Below the pieces are notes generated by a model. It saw only the letters and a list, made by a program, of their open reading frames with translations, was not told where the DNA came from and made no database searches. Made by a program: the position numbers and the translations under genes. A stretch of 14,746 nucleotides of DNA from Draconibacterium sp. (GTDB lineage Bacteria; Bacteroidota; Bacteroidia; Bacteroidales; Prolixibacteraceae). Every line of letters begins with the position of its first letter. The first letter of the stretch is position 1. Below are positions 6,186-14,568 of this stretch, one piece after another. The DNA is taken from contig JAUVDE010000039.1 in assembly GCA_030595485.1 (NCBI GenBank), forward strand, positions 1 through 14,746. Reading direction: 5' to 3'.

Positions 6186-7811
6186 TTATTCGACATGAAC
6201 CTTCACATCCTTGAACATGTACGGATTATCACAAAGTCTCAAGTCCTTGCCGCTGCTAGTCGTTACATTCCGGAGAATAACTTCCCTGGTTTTGACATAG
6301 GGAAACTTCTCTAGGTAGGAATCATCGGTCATCTGTCGATTGAAATCTCCAAAAATGACAGGCCCTTGGTAGTCCTCCGGATGATTGGAGTCGTCGATCT
6401 GTAGGTTTTCGATGGTAATACGTTCTGGCATATAACAGGTGTAGCCAAAATCATGCTGCCCCGAGTAGGAGCCGCCGATTAAGCTGGCACTGGTGGTTTT
6501 ACCTCCAGAAGGCACAAAAATACAGTCGCGGATGATAAATTCTCCTTGCCACGTACTTCCGTAGTCGGAACGTAGGTTGATGAAGCGCCCTCCACGGATG
6601 GTAGAATTCTCAACAGTAAAGGTTCCGCTGCCAATGGCATTAATTCCCATATGTCCCAGAGTTGAGTTTTTGATGGTGGCATTAGCAACCCCTTTATGAG
6701 CATCGAACCGTGAAAAAATGCAATTGTCTAAAACTAGGTTCTTGCAATAGTTAGACCCCATTAATCCCCAGTATGTGCGGTCATCAATGTCATTTGTCTG
6801 GCTGCAATTCACAAATGATTCGTTTAGGCTTCGGCCTATCGAGATGTCATAGGTGCCCATGGAAACCGGGCTCCCTGCTGCACCAATCGTACGGTATGTT
6901 TTATGACCGGTAAAAATAGTGTTTTGAACTGTGACGTAAGAGCAGTCGCTAACATTAATAAAACCTCCATAGGGCGCACCATGGTCTCCTTCACCGGTTA
7001 CATAGTGCTCCAGTCCATCAACAATAACATTGGAACGTCTGATAGCTATGTTTCGACTATGGTAGTTGTATTTCGACTCGGCCTTATTAGCAATTGTAGT
7101 AAATCGTCCGCCGGTGATTGTCAATATCTTTTCGTCAATGGGAAGTGCGGTAATATTCGTGATCTGCTCAAAGTCCCAAACGATTGGAGCATCCATATCC
7201 ACATTACCGTTTTTGTCAACGATAAAAATATCCGTTTGCGAAGATCCATTATTTTGATTCGAACCATAGCGGATATAGTGCTTTACATGTGAATTGGTGA
7301 CTGTAACAAGACAGGTTCCGGATAAGGATGCATTAATTTTCTCCTGATTCCTCTGAAGGGTCGATATTCCTTCTAGTTTAAACGGTTCCTGTCCGGAACT
7401 GACCCTAAAAATAGATGCATTGCGGTCTTGAACTTCCGTATCGTCAATGATAAAGGCTGCCGTTCCGAAATCGGTATCTGTCATGATGACCGCAGTGCGG
7501 TTCTTTCCTCCGATATAGTATGTCGCCCCCTCGTCGGTTTTCACCGAAAGGTTGTATTCATTTGCAAATTTATGAGCCGCAGCAATAAAGTCAATATCAT
7601 CCGATTTTCCGTCACCCTTTGCGCCAAAGTCACTATAGTGGACAAAACCTTCGGCTTTGAATTTTTGGATATACGCTTCGGAAACATTTATAAGCAATTC
7701 TCCTTTTTCATTTGTACTTACTTGTATTTTTTCAAGTGGGTTTTCAGGTTTGCATTGCGCCAGAATGAGTATGCTCGAAAATAATAAGATAAATAAAAGT
7801 TTGTTTTGCAT
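6186..7811 (-). CDS. Lipoprotein with pectate-lyase-like right-handed beta-helix
   Basis: A 541-residue lipoprotein. The ATG at 7811 is chosen because it starts a clean lipoprotein signal, MQNKLLFILLFSSILILAQC, with lipobox LAQC and lipid-accepting Cys20; a TTG at 7838 would only add nine residues in front. HYSDFGAKGDGKSDD at residues 58-72 is the classic opening motif of the pectate-lyase superfamily beta-helix (Pectate_lyase_3 and polygalacturonase-like proteins). The remainder is a long run of short strands rich in N, T, S, G and I with repeated patterns such as VTVQNTIF, LVLDNCIFS, ATIKNSTLGH, FTVENSTIRGG, FIIRDCIF and ITIENLQIDD, as in parallel beta-helices. Likely role: polysaccharide binding or cleavage at the cell surface or in the periplasm. 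No catalytic triad can be assigned. No SusC/D pair or other carbohydrate enzyme adjoins it. The G+C content looks higher than in neighbouring genes, hinting at a separate origin. Confidence 0.85.
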   Translation of the reverse strand: MQNKLLFILLFSSILILAQCKPENPLEKIQVSTNEKGELLINVSEAYIQKFKAEGFVHYSDFGAKGDGKSDDIDFIAAAHKFANEYNLSVKTDEGATYYIGGKNRTAVIMTDTDFGTAAFIIDDTEVQDRNASIFRVSSGQEPFKLEGISTLQRNQEKINASLSGTCLVTVTNSHVKHYIRYGSNQNNGSSQTDIFIVDKNGNVDMDAPIVWDFEQITNITALPIDEKILTITGGRFTTIANKAESKYNYHSRNIAIRRSNVIVDGLEHYVTGEGDHGAPYGGFINVSDCSYVTVQNTIFTGHKTYRTIGAAGSPVSMGTYDISIGRSLNESFVNCSQTNDIDDRTYWGLMGSNYCKNLVLDNCIFSRFDAHKGVANATIKNSTLGHMGINAIGSGTFTVENSTIRGGRFINLRSDYGSTWQGEFIIRDCIFVPSGGKTTSASLIGGSYSGQHDFGYTCYMPERITIENLQIDDSNHPEDYQGPVIFGDFNRQMTDDSYLEKFPYVKTREVILRNVTTSSGKDLRLCDNPYMFKDVKVHVE

Positions 7812-8027
7812 GATAAAAGTGTTTTTTATACTAATCAATTTCTGAAAAGATCAATAAAATTGATAGCGATTTAGTTGAGGCCTAAAGGTCATCAAAAACT
7901 AGCAATTTTTACACTTTAACGAAAAAAAATCAATATGACTTAATGAAAATGAAATTGTGGTTTTTACATTGAAAACCGGGAATGGACTATCCTTAACCAG
8001 TTCTTTAATCGGCATTACCAATCGGGT
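7812..8027. other. Spacer upstream of the beta-helix gene
   Basis: This stretch of 216 bases separates the four-gene operon from the beta-helix gene. On the minus strand it carries a near-match to the -7 consensus (TAGTTTTT, with the G one base late) about 90 bases before the ATG, without a good -33 partner. It also holds the inverted repeat at 7850-7864 and AT-rich tracts. No gene was seen. The gap suggests the beta-helix gene has its own promoter. Confidence 0.4.
7850..7864. repeat. Inverted repeat ATCAAT-AAA-ATTGAT
   Basis: Six-base arms pair perfectly around a three-base centre, 39 bases upstream of the beta-helix gene's ATG. The position would suit a regulator site in the 5' leader, but a match of this size in AT-rich DNA may be chance. 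Confidence 0.35.
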
Positions 8028-9671
8028 TTATTTCACTTCGAATTTGTTACTAAGTGTATTCCATTTGCCACTTTCAGTATATCCCGAAATTGTAATTTCG
8101 TATGTGCCGGATATATCGGAAGTATAGAAATGCAATTTATTGAACTCGTCAGCATTAACCGCAGCATTCCAATAAAGGAGGTTACGTAAGTCCGGTCGTT
8201 TCGACGAGATACTGTTTTTGGTATACATTTTCGTTTTAAACTGAATGCCGTTTTTATCGCTTAAAGGATAAATAATACGCGTCATGTTCTCCTGTAAATC
8301 CACCGCATAGAAATCGGCATTTTTTGTATGAATGCTTACTATTCCATCAAAGGAAAAATCCTTGTAGTGGTATTTATCCCATAAAACTTCAATTCTATCG
8401 AGTTTACTTGTGGGGATTTGAGCAAGATTATTAAAACTAGAATACAGTACTCCATCGACAAAAACACCTGGACTATTGCCTAGCGATAGTTTGTTTTTTT
8501 GATTTATAATATCAATCTGGAAATCGTTTTTAATGCGGTTAAAATGTACACTAGGAATTAACTCGTGAAAGTATTCGGATATAGAATCGAGCAATATGTA
8601 ATCTTTCGATTTAAAAGTACGGTTAGGATTTGAATAAAAGATAAATGGCGACGTATCCAGACTGTCGGCAGGAGTCGATTCAGAGTCGTTATTACCGAAT
8701 TTTTGAGCCAGCTGCCAATAGAAATATTTTTCCTGTAAAAATGTGTTAGCCAACGAATCGAGCTGAATAATTGGAGTGTTATGGAAATTGTGTTGGTTTA
8801 CAAACGGATCATTCAACTTTATGTTCATCTCAGAATCAGGCAGCGTAAAAACCAAGTCTTGGTTTGCCAATGTGTTTGAAAGGAGAAAGCTAAATGTGCC
8901 ATTTGTATTGGTTGTTGAACTTTGTAAGTCGACACCATTCCCAGGTATCGAAAGTATAACTTCCCTATTACTAGCCAACTCATTATTCGCTTGAAATAGC
9001 ATTCCGGAAACTACAATGCCTTTATAGTCGGGCAAAAACCTTAGCGTATTGCCGTCTTTCTTTGCACCAGTATTCTCCCTGTTGGAGGGAACAAATAATT
9101 TGGGTTCTTTGTGTTTAACCGAAATAGAATAAATCCCTTTATTTTGTTTGTTAAGGTCAATTAAATCAGCTAGGTCAATTCGTACACGTTTATTGTAGCT
9201 TTTGTTGTTTGGTGAGAGTTGAACATTGATAGAACTATTTACATTAGAACTTGGCTTAAAGGGCTGCTCGGGATTAATAATTGCCAGCTCAGAAAAAGGG
9301 TGTTCCTTTGTATCAAAGTTCTTCATCCAGTTGGTGTATGCTACAACCCGATAAACACCTGTGCTTAGCGAATCAGGAAGTTGAAAGTAACCGCTGCCCG
9401 AACCATCAGATAGTTTTATTTTTTTACGTAGAACCGATGTATTCGTGGGATTAATTAGCTCAACAAAAGCAAGGCTGCTTAAGTCGGTTTCCGCTAAAGA
9501 ATTTGTGCTAAATAACGAAAACCAAAGTATTTCTCCTGGAAACAATAATTGCTGACTGGTTTGAATAGTGATTTCTTCGCTTGGGAACTCACTGCTATTA
9601 TTCTGCCCTTTCACAGGCATTACACTTATGCAGGCAAAAATTAGAATTGCTATTTTAATATACTTCAACAT
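8028..9671 (-). CDS. Exported MG2-like protein with a barrel-less TonB plug-like domain
   Basis: The last gene of the operon. The ATG at 9671 gives 547 residues and a compact signal peptide (MLKYIKIAILIFACISVMPVKGQ split at residues 1-23). An upstream ATG at 9704 overlaps the previous gene by 26 bases; it has AAGGAA in front, but only 3 bases away and inside coding sequence. Residues ~25-130 resemble a macroglobulin MG2 domain: TIQTSQQLLFPGEILWFS, then GSGYFQLPDSLSTGVYRVVA and YTNWMKNF. Residues ~378-450 resemble the end of a TonB-receptor plug: PGVFVDGVLYSS, then SKLDRIEVLWDKY and DGIVSIHTK. The last ~60 residues (RPDLRNLLYWN, LHFYTSDISGTYEITISGYT) are the closing beta-sandwich common in Bacteroidota MG2/plug proteins. 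No beta-barrel follows the plug, so it cannot be a receptor by itself. It probably works with the TBDR and lipoprotein encoded just upstream, in the periplasm or at the outer membrane. At 547 residues it is short for this architecture. Confidence 0.8.
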   Translation of the reverse strand: MLKYIKIAILIFACISVMPVKGQNNSSEFPSEEITIQTSQQLLFPGEILWFSLFSTNSLAETDLSSLAFVELINPTNTSVLRKKIKLSDGSGSGYFQLPDSLSTGVYRVVAYTNWMKNFDTKEHPFSELAIINPEQPFKPSSNVNSSINVQLSPNNKSYNKRVRIDLADLIDLNKQNKGIYSISVKHKEPKLFVPSNRENTGAKKDGNTLRFLPDYKGIVVSGMLFQANNELASNREVILSIPGNGVDLQSSTTNTNGTFSFLLSNTLANQDLVFTLPDSEMNIKLNDPFVNQHNFHNTPIIQLDSLANTFLQEKYFYWQLAQKFGNNDSESTPADSLDTSPFIFYSNPNRTFKSKDYILLDSISEYFHELIPSVHFNRIKNDFQIDIINQKNKLSLGNSPGVFVDGVLYSSFNNLAQIPTSKLDRIEVLWDKYHYKDFSFDGIVSIHTKNADFYAVDLQENMTRIIYPLSDKNGIQFKTKMYTKNSISSKRPDLRNLLYWNAAVNADEFNKLHFYTSDISGTYEITISGYTESGKWNTLSNKFEVK

Positions 9672-9678
9672 TTTATTA

Positions 9679-10836
9679 TTATTCCCAAAATGGTGGTTTT
9701 TCATTTGTTCCTTCGTTCAGACAATTAATGCACTGTGGAGCGGCATTGTAAAGGTTTCTGTTTGTTTCCTCGGTTTCTCCAAAGTAAATGTACTCTGGCA
9801 ATCGTGAATACGCATACAAACAATTTTCATATCCGGTATAAGTATTTACGCCGTGTTTCGCTTTATCGATAAATATTCGTTCCTGTTTTACATCGGAAAC
9901 CATAAAATAACCTAACGATTTTTTATCGGTAGAACAACAAGTAATGTTTCCGTAAATGGCACTCGGTGTTTTATCGAACATGCTTCCAATGTTTTCGTTG
10001 CTGTCTTTAAGTTTGCTCCAAAATGAAAACAGTTCCTTGTTCATTGAGTATTGTTTTACAAGAATGCTGTATTTTATATCGAGCTGATTGCCTCCCGGGC
10101 CGATACTTTTTATCGGAAAATCTAATATGTTGTTTACCTCTTGTTTTTCGGTTGAGGCAACTTTAATCGTATTCGATTTTGCATCAACCCAACAATTGCG
10201 CATTTCATTGTTTGGTTTTGCAATTTCATCATATAAATTTCCTAAAGCGTCAGCAACCTTAACATCATTAGGGATATTAATTTCCCAGGTTTCCTCGTAT
10301 TCCCATTTTAAATAACTTGTTTCTCCGGCGCTACCTTTGGTATCTATTAAAATATCTAACCAAGTTTCATCTTTTGGTGGATCAGCAGAAAAGTCGGTGT
10401 GATACGATTCTTTATAATGTAAGCTTTCAATTTCAGGACCTCTAAGTAATTCAACAGTTGTCGATTCGTATTGCATTCCGTCGGGAGTTGTAACATTTAA
10501 GGTATAACCAATACCTTCCTGAGCCCGAAGATCTCTTTGTTCGGTTTCGTACCAACCATCGGAAAAACCGTATAAGGTGTATGAATTTCCATTCGTGTCA
10601 AATATTTCCACTTCTGCTCCGTAAACGGGTACTTCGTTAACACTTGTATCAAGTGGTACCGACGAACTCAAACGAACGCGGAATGGCCCAATTTCGTTGC
10701 TAATCAATCCGTCAACAACCAACATACTTTCGTAATCTTTTATGTCGATGTCAGGATTAAATGGTTCTTCGCATGAAAACAGCATCATTACAAGTATGAA
10801 TGACACTATGCAATTTATATATTTTTTTTGCATCAT
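9679..10836 (-). CDS. DUF4249 lipoprotein, partner of the TonB-dependent receptor
   Basis: A 385-residue lipoprotein: hydrophobic signal with lipobox LFSC and Cys22, followed by two acidic residues (CEEPFNPDI), which suits export to the cell surface in Bacteroidota. The start YESMLVVDGLISNEIGPFRVRLS and the following strands (VPVYGAEVEIFDTNGNSYTLYG, RAQEGIGYTLNVTTPDG) are typical of DUF4249 proteins, which are commonly encoded next to a TonB-dependent receptor. The C-terminal part contains a Cys pair (ITCCS) and a late CINC, which may form disulfides. Its ATG overlaps the TAA stop of the receptor gene by one base (TAATG), so translation is probably coupled; a second ATG is the next codon. It likely acts as a surface-exposed substrate-binding or lid protein over the receptor, by analogy to SusD. 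The ligand is unknown. Confidence 0.9.
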   Translation of the reverse strand: MMQKKYINCIVSFILVMMLFSCEEPFNPDIDIKDYESMLVVDGLISNEIGPFRVRLSSSVPLDTSVNEVPVYGAEVEIFDTNGNSYTLYGFSDGWYETEQRDLRAQEGIGYTLNVTTPDGMQYESTTVELLRGPEIESLHYKESYHTDFSADPPKDETWLDILIDTKGSAGETSYLKWEYEETWEINIPNDVKVADALGNLYDEIAKPNNEMRNCWVDAKSNTIKVASTEKQEVNNILDFPIKSIGPGGNQLDIKYSILVKQYSMNKELFSFWSKLKDSNENIGSMFDKTPSAIYGNITCCSTDKKSLGYFMVSDVKQERIFIDKAKHGVNTYTGYENCLYAYSRLPEYIYFGETEETNRNLYNAAPQCINCLNEGTNEKPPFWE

Positions 10837-13568
10837 TAAAATTTGAAGTTGTAAGTGACAGTTGGAATTGCAGAGCCAAAAATAGAAAGTTTGTAACCTT
10901 CGTAATGATCTCCTTCGCTTCTATAATAAACCGAATAGGCATTTTTTCGTCCGGTTAAGTTGTATACCGAAAATGACCAAGAACCATCAATGAGTTTATC
11001 TTTTCGAAGGTTTCTATCAATTGTTAAAGAGACATCAATTCGGAAATAATCAGGTATTCTAAATTGGTTATAATCAGAATAGTGGAGAATAACCTGTTCG
11101 CCAAGTTTATATTTCGAAACCGGATATGTAATTGGTCTACCTGTAGAATAGCTAGTCATTACCGAAAAAACAATTCCACGTGCAGGCTCCAGGTTTGCAA
11201 GTATGTTTAAGTTGTGTGGTTTATCGTAATTTGCCGGAAAAAACTCACCGTCGTTAATAAGCTCTTCTTCAAAATCCGATTCGGTTCTGATAAGCGTTCT
11301 GGAATAAGTATATCCCATACGTCCGTAAAATCTACCACCATTTTTTTGTAACGAGAACTCGGCTCCGTACGATTTTCCTTTGCCGTTTAGTATCTCCGTT
11401 TCAATGTGGTCGTTTAACAAAAGGTCGGCACCGGCTTTGTACTCCTTTATGTTGTCCATTCGTTTATAAAATCCTTCAACCGACATTTCCAAAGTATTGT
11501 GGTAGTTCGTTTTTACAAATCCGGCTGAAAGCAAATGCCCGCGTTGTGGGTCCAAATACTCATCGCTTAATTTCCATGTGTCGGTGGGTGAAATTGCTGA
11601 GGTATTGGTAAGCATGTGTAAAAACTGCGTGGTAATATTGTAGCTAAATTTCAGAGCGGTGTAACGACTTAAACTGTAATTCGACGCAAAGCGAAATTCA
11701 GGATATATATAATGTTTTTCGATTGAATTAACATCAGTTTCTACCGTTTCAATCAAGTTGTCTTCGGTAAGTGGCAGGCCCTCTTTATAGATATTTTTTT
11801 GACCATCGGCAAGTGATAAATAACCCGCTAAACGAACACCCGATTCTAGTTTCAAACGTTCAAATGGGCTAAATTCTACTCCGGCAAATAATCCGTATTC
11901 CAATCCTCGTTCGGTTTCGGTACTAAAAGGTGTAAGTTCCGAACTTTGAGGGATTTCCCTTTCTCCCGGATTAACAAAATAGAGTTGGAGTTCGCCACCC
12001 AAATTTACTTTCACATTCTTGTTTATCGTTTTTTCAACCAGATTTTTTAAAGAATAATTCTGAAGTGAATGTGTAATTTCGAAGGCTCGTAAGGAATCAC
12101 CTTTACTGGCAATGTTATAGCCAAAAGCACTTAGCGAGATCGAGTTTTGCATCTTCCAGTTGTTCTCCAGTCGGGTTTCAAGTGAAGAGGAAGCGAGAAT
12201 ATTATAGTAATTATATGTTGTGTCGCTTCTGAGCTTAAAACCGTCTTCGCTTCCGTATAAATTAAAAGTAAGATTATTTTTCTCGTTTAGCTTAAAGTTA
12301 AATTTACTTTGAATGTCGTAAAAATTTACCGAGCTATTGTACAGTTGGTCAACCGTAACCTGATTTAAAACCCAATCAGAATAGGTACTACGGAAACTAA
12401 GAAGAAACGACGACTTATCCTTTTTCATTGGTCCCTCAATCATAAACTTTGCTGATACAGGACTAATTCCACCAGCTCCTTTAATTTTTTTAGCGTCACC
12501 CTTTTTTGTGTTTATCTGGTAAACTGACGAAATTCGCCCACCATATTTTACCGGAAAACTTCCTTTATACAGATTGGCATCGCTTACTACATCGGAACTT
12601 ATGGCTGAAAAATTGCCAAAAAAGTGTGATGGATAATAGATAGGGGTTTGATCTATCAGAATAAGGTTTTGATCGGTTTTTCCACCTCGAACATTAAAAC
12701 CCGATGCACCTTCTCCAACGGTAGCAACTCCGGGTAAAATAAGCGTGCTGTTTATAATGTCGGGTTCACCCAATAATCTTGGTAGGTTTTTAACAGATTT
12801 CATATCAATGTGTTCCATGCCAAGTTCAACCCGGTTCAGGTTTCCCTTGTTATTTCCCATAATTTCTACATCGCCAAGTAAATTTACTTTGGTTTCCATT
12901 TCAACATTTAACTTGCCATTGGCATACAAATTAATTTGGCGTTGTGTTGGTTCCATTCCAACGCTGCTATAAATAATGGTGTGGTTTCCAAGCGGTAAAC
13001 GAAGCGAATAATTACCTTTCGAATCCGACGATGTTCCTCGTTTTTCTTCTTGCGTGTAAACGTTGCACCCCTGAACATTTAGCGTGTTATTGTAAACACT
13101 AATTCTACCGGAAACAATTGCATACCCCGAATTCTGTGAGCCCGGCAAACCAATATTTAGTAGTTCGTATTGTTTTGCCAAAAGTCTTTCACGACTCATC
13201 TGTTCTTCCGACTTGTTTTCAACTTCAACAGTTTTGTTTTTTTGTACTAAAAATAGAGGATGAAGATTTATGCCGGAGTAGATAAAAACTTGCTTATTTT
13301 TAATAGTGAAAAACAAACTTGTTCCATCAAGGATTTCGCTTAAACATTTTGAAAGTGAAACCTGTTTAAAATTTCCGTTTACTTTTAAATGTTTAACATC
13401 GTCAGAGTAAAAGAAAAAATTTAAATCGTAGTCAAGCTCAACCGTTTTGGAGAATGCTAAAAATGGTTCATCTACAAAATTGCCGGAAATGCTTATTTTG
13501 CTTTCCTGACCAATTACTGCCAACTACATTAGTAGTAGAAATAATAGTATTAGAGCTTGCTTTTTCAT
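10836..13568 (-). CDS. TonB-dependent receptor with STN domain; in-frame TAG inside the signal peptide
   Basis: Outer-membrane receptor for TonB-driven uptake. From ATG 13568 the frame reads MKKQALILLFLLLM, then TAG (13524-13526), then LAVIGQESKISISG and 880 further open codons. The first part is a typical signal peptide, so this ATG is the natural start, 13 bases after the upstream gene. The longest open frame starts at TTG 13523 (895 residues) and has no export signal. Domains in order: STN (about residues 25-90, KVNGNFKQVSLSKCLSEIL); a carboxypeptidase-regulatory-like beta-sandwich (about 150-225, VSGRISVYNNTLNVQGCNVY, GNYSLRLPLGNHTI); plug (about 235-365, GASGFNVRGGKTDQNLILID, YGGRISSVYQINTKKG); then the barrel, ending in a phenylalanine (TVTYNFKF). 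Apart from the TAG nothing is broken. Unless the stop is read through or is a sequencing error, no receptor would reach the membrane. The STN domain usually pairs with a FecR anti-sigma protein, but none is encoded here. Confidence 0.9.
13524..13526 (-). other. In-frame amber stop (TAG) at codon 15 of the TBDR gene
   Basis: On the minus strand the codons around it are CTA CTA CTA ATG TAG TTG GCA GTA. One base change, TGG or TTG to TAG, would restore an unbroken hydrophobic core (LLLM-W/L-LAVIGQ), as would removal of the one TAG triplet. The site is next to a CTA trinucleotide run. Confidence 0.9.
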
Positions 13569-13581
13569 TTTAAATCTACAA

Positions 13582-14289
13582 TCAGTTAGCTGGGGTTAAG
13601 GATTGGTGATAAACAAGCAAACGAACAATATCGTTTGGGTAGTTTCTATGTATTCTTAGGTGTTCTCTCTTGATAAAATCTTTGATTTCCTTTGAGTTAC
13701 CAAGTATATCTAAAACTTTTTTCTTGTTTTTAAAAGCAAATATTTGTTGTGAATCATGTAAATAGAAAGTATTATCGTCATACAGTTTCCCCATGTAAAC
13801 AGTACCAATTTCTTTTTTTACCGACTTTTTGTGCTTTATGTAAAAAGAAACTTCGCCCTTGTAAACTTCTTCGAAAATCTCCTTGCCCTTCGATGCATTT
13901 AATTCTTTGAAGACGAAGGTTTGGGTCGTGTTTTCATCGGTATAACTAAACTGTTCTATCAGCTCTTTATTCAGTTGAATGTACTTTTCAGCACCGGGTG
14001 TTTCGTCGTATAAAATAAGCTCATCTTCCAACACATCGTAGTTAATCTTTAGTCCTGAATACAATCTTCCATTAAAAAGTATTGATCCATCCTTCCAATT
14101 GCTGCTTCCACAAAACCTATTTCCCTTATAAGCAATTGAGTTAGTCCACGATATTCCGTTTACAACAGATCTTCCCGAAGCATATAATTCGCTACTAACT
14201 AATTCATTAAATGTATCTTGTGCTGTTCCATTTATTAAAATGGCAAACATGAATAGGATAAAAAGCAGGTGTTTTCTGGTTTTCAACAT
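13582..14289 (-). CDS. Exported protein of unknown function, first gene of the TBDR operon
   Basis: A 235-residue protein with a signal peptide at residues 1-24 (positively charged MLKTRKH, hydrophobic LLFILFMFAILI, ending NGTAQ), so it is periplasmic or outer-membrane associated; no lipobox cysteine is present. The mature part appears beta-rich in its first half (LYASGRSVVNGISW, YKGNRFCGSSNWKDGSILFNG, GLKINYDVLEDELILYDE) and more mixed later, with a lysine-rich C-terminal region (KNKKKVLDILGNSKEIKDFI). The family is not recognised. It is neither a FecR-like anti-sigma protein nor a sigma factor: it has no cytoplasmic domain. It lies 13 bases before the receptor gene and directly behind the only good promoter, so it is probably an accessory of the receptor system, for example a periplasmic binding or assembly factor. 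That role is inference from position only. Confidence 0.8.
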   Translation of the reverse strand: MLKTRKHLLFILFMFAILINGTAQDTFNELVSSELYASGRSVVNGISWTNSIAYKGNRFCGSSNWKDGSILFNGRLYSGLKINYDVLEDELILYDETPGAEKYIQLNKELIEQFSYTDENTTQTFVFKELNASKGKEIFEEVYKGEVSFYIKHKKSVKKEIGTVYMGKLYDDNTFYLHDSQQIFAFKNKKKVLDILGNSKEIKDFIKREHLRIHRNYPNDIVRLLVYHQSLTPAN

Positions 14290-14343
14290 TGGTTTAAATA
14301 ATTATTGGCTTTAAAAGTTACTCATTTTACCTTTAGAGCGTCG

Positions 14344-14351
14344 CAAAAGTA
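14344..14351 (-). promoter_or_regulatory. Bacteroidota -7 box for the TBDR operon
   Basis: On the minus strand the sequence reads TACTTTTG followed by CGACGC, an exact match to TAnnTTTG. It lies 54 bases before the ATG of the first operon gene, giving a leader of roughly 45-50 bases. No good TTG -33 element sits at the usual distance, so strength may depend on another factor. This is the best promoter match noticed in the window. Confidence 0.6.
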
Positions 14352-14500
14352 AAAAGTTTAATTAAGTTGCCCTGTGTTTAATAAAATATTTTAGGAATAG
14401 ACTTATTATTCTTTTTGCTCGACAAAATTACCACAAAGATTCAAAATATACTTTCCAAAAAAACACGATGAAGTATAATTCAATATTTCTCAGAATATTA

Positions 14501-14508
14501 TAACTTTA
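14501..14508 (+). promoter_or_regulatory. Possible -7 box for the edge gene
   Basis: TAACTTTA differs from TAnnTTTG only in the last base and lies 60 bases before the ATG at 14569. The flanking AATATT repeat at 14482-14499 overlaps the region where RNA polymerase or a regulator would bind. No good -33 element was seen. Confidence 0.3.
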
Positions 14509-14568
14509 GTAAATCAAACATTAGTTATTACGACTTACATTTTCAGCAGATAAACTAAGAATTAATGT

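Larger units (their letters stand above)
14290..14568. other. Divergent intergenic region
   Basis: This stretch of 279 bases separates the minus-strand TBDR operon from the plus-strand ASKHA-type gene. It contains the strong -7 box for the operon (14344-14351), a weaker one for the + gene (14501-14508), and two AATATT copies flanking six bases at 14482-14499, just upstream of the latter. No gene or RNA was recognised. Confidence 0.6.

Noticed and set aside
6903..7292. A 129-codon + strand frame opposite the beta-helix gene.
   Set aside because: Antisense to a well-supported lipoprotein gene; its length is explained by the host gene's composition.
7812..7838. TTG at 7838 as the start of the beta-helix lipoprotein.
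   Set aside because: The ATG at 7811 gives a compact lipoprotein signal with the lipobox cysteine at residue 20.
9672..9704. ATG at 9704 with AAGGAA in front as the start of the MG2-like protein.
   Set aside because: The spacing is only 3 bases, the bases encode the conserved end of the DUF4249 protein, and it would put a long polar stretch before the signal peptide. It is kept as an alternative.
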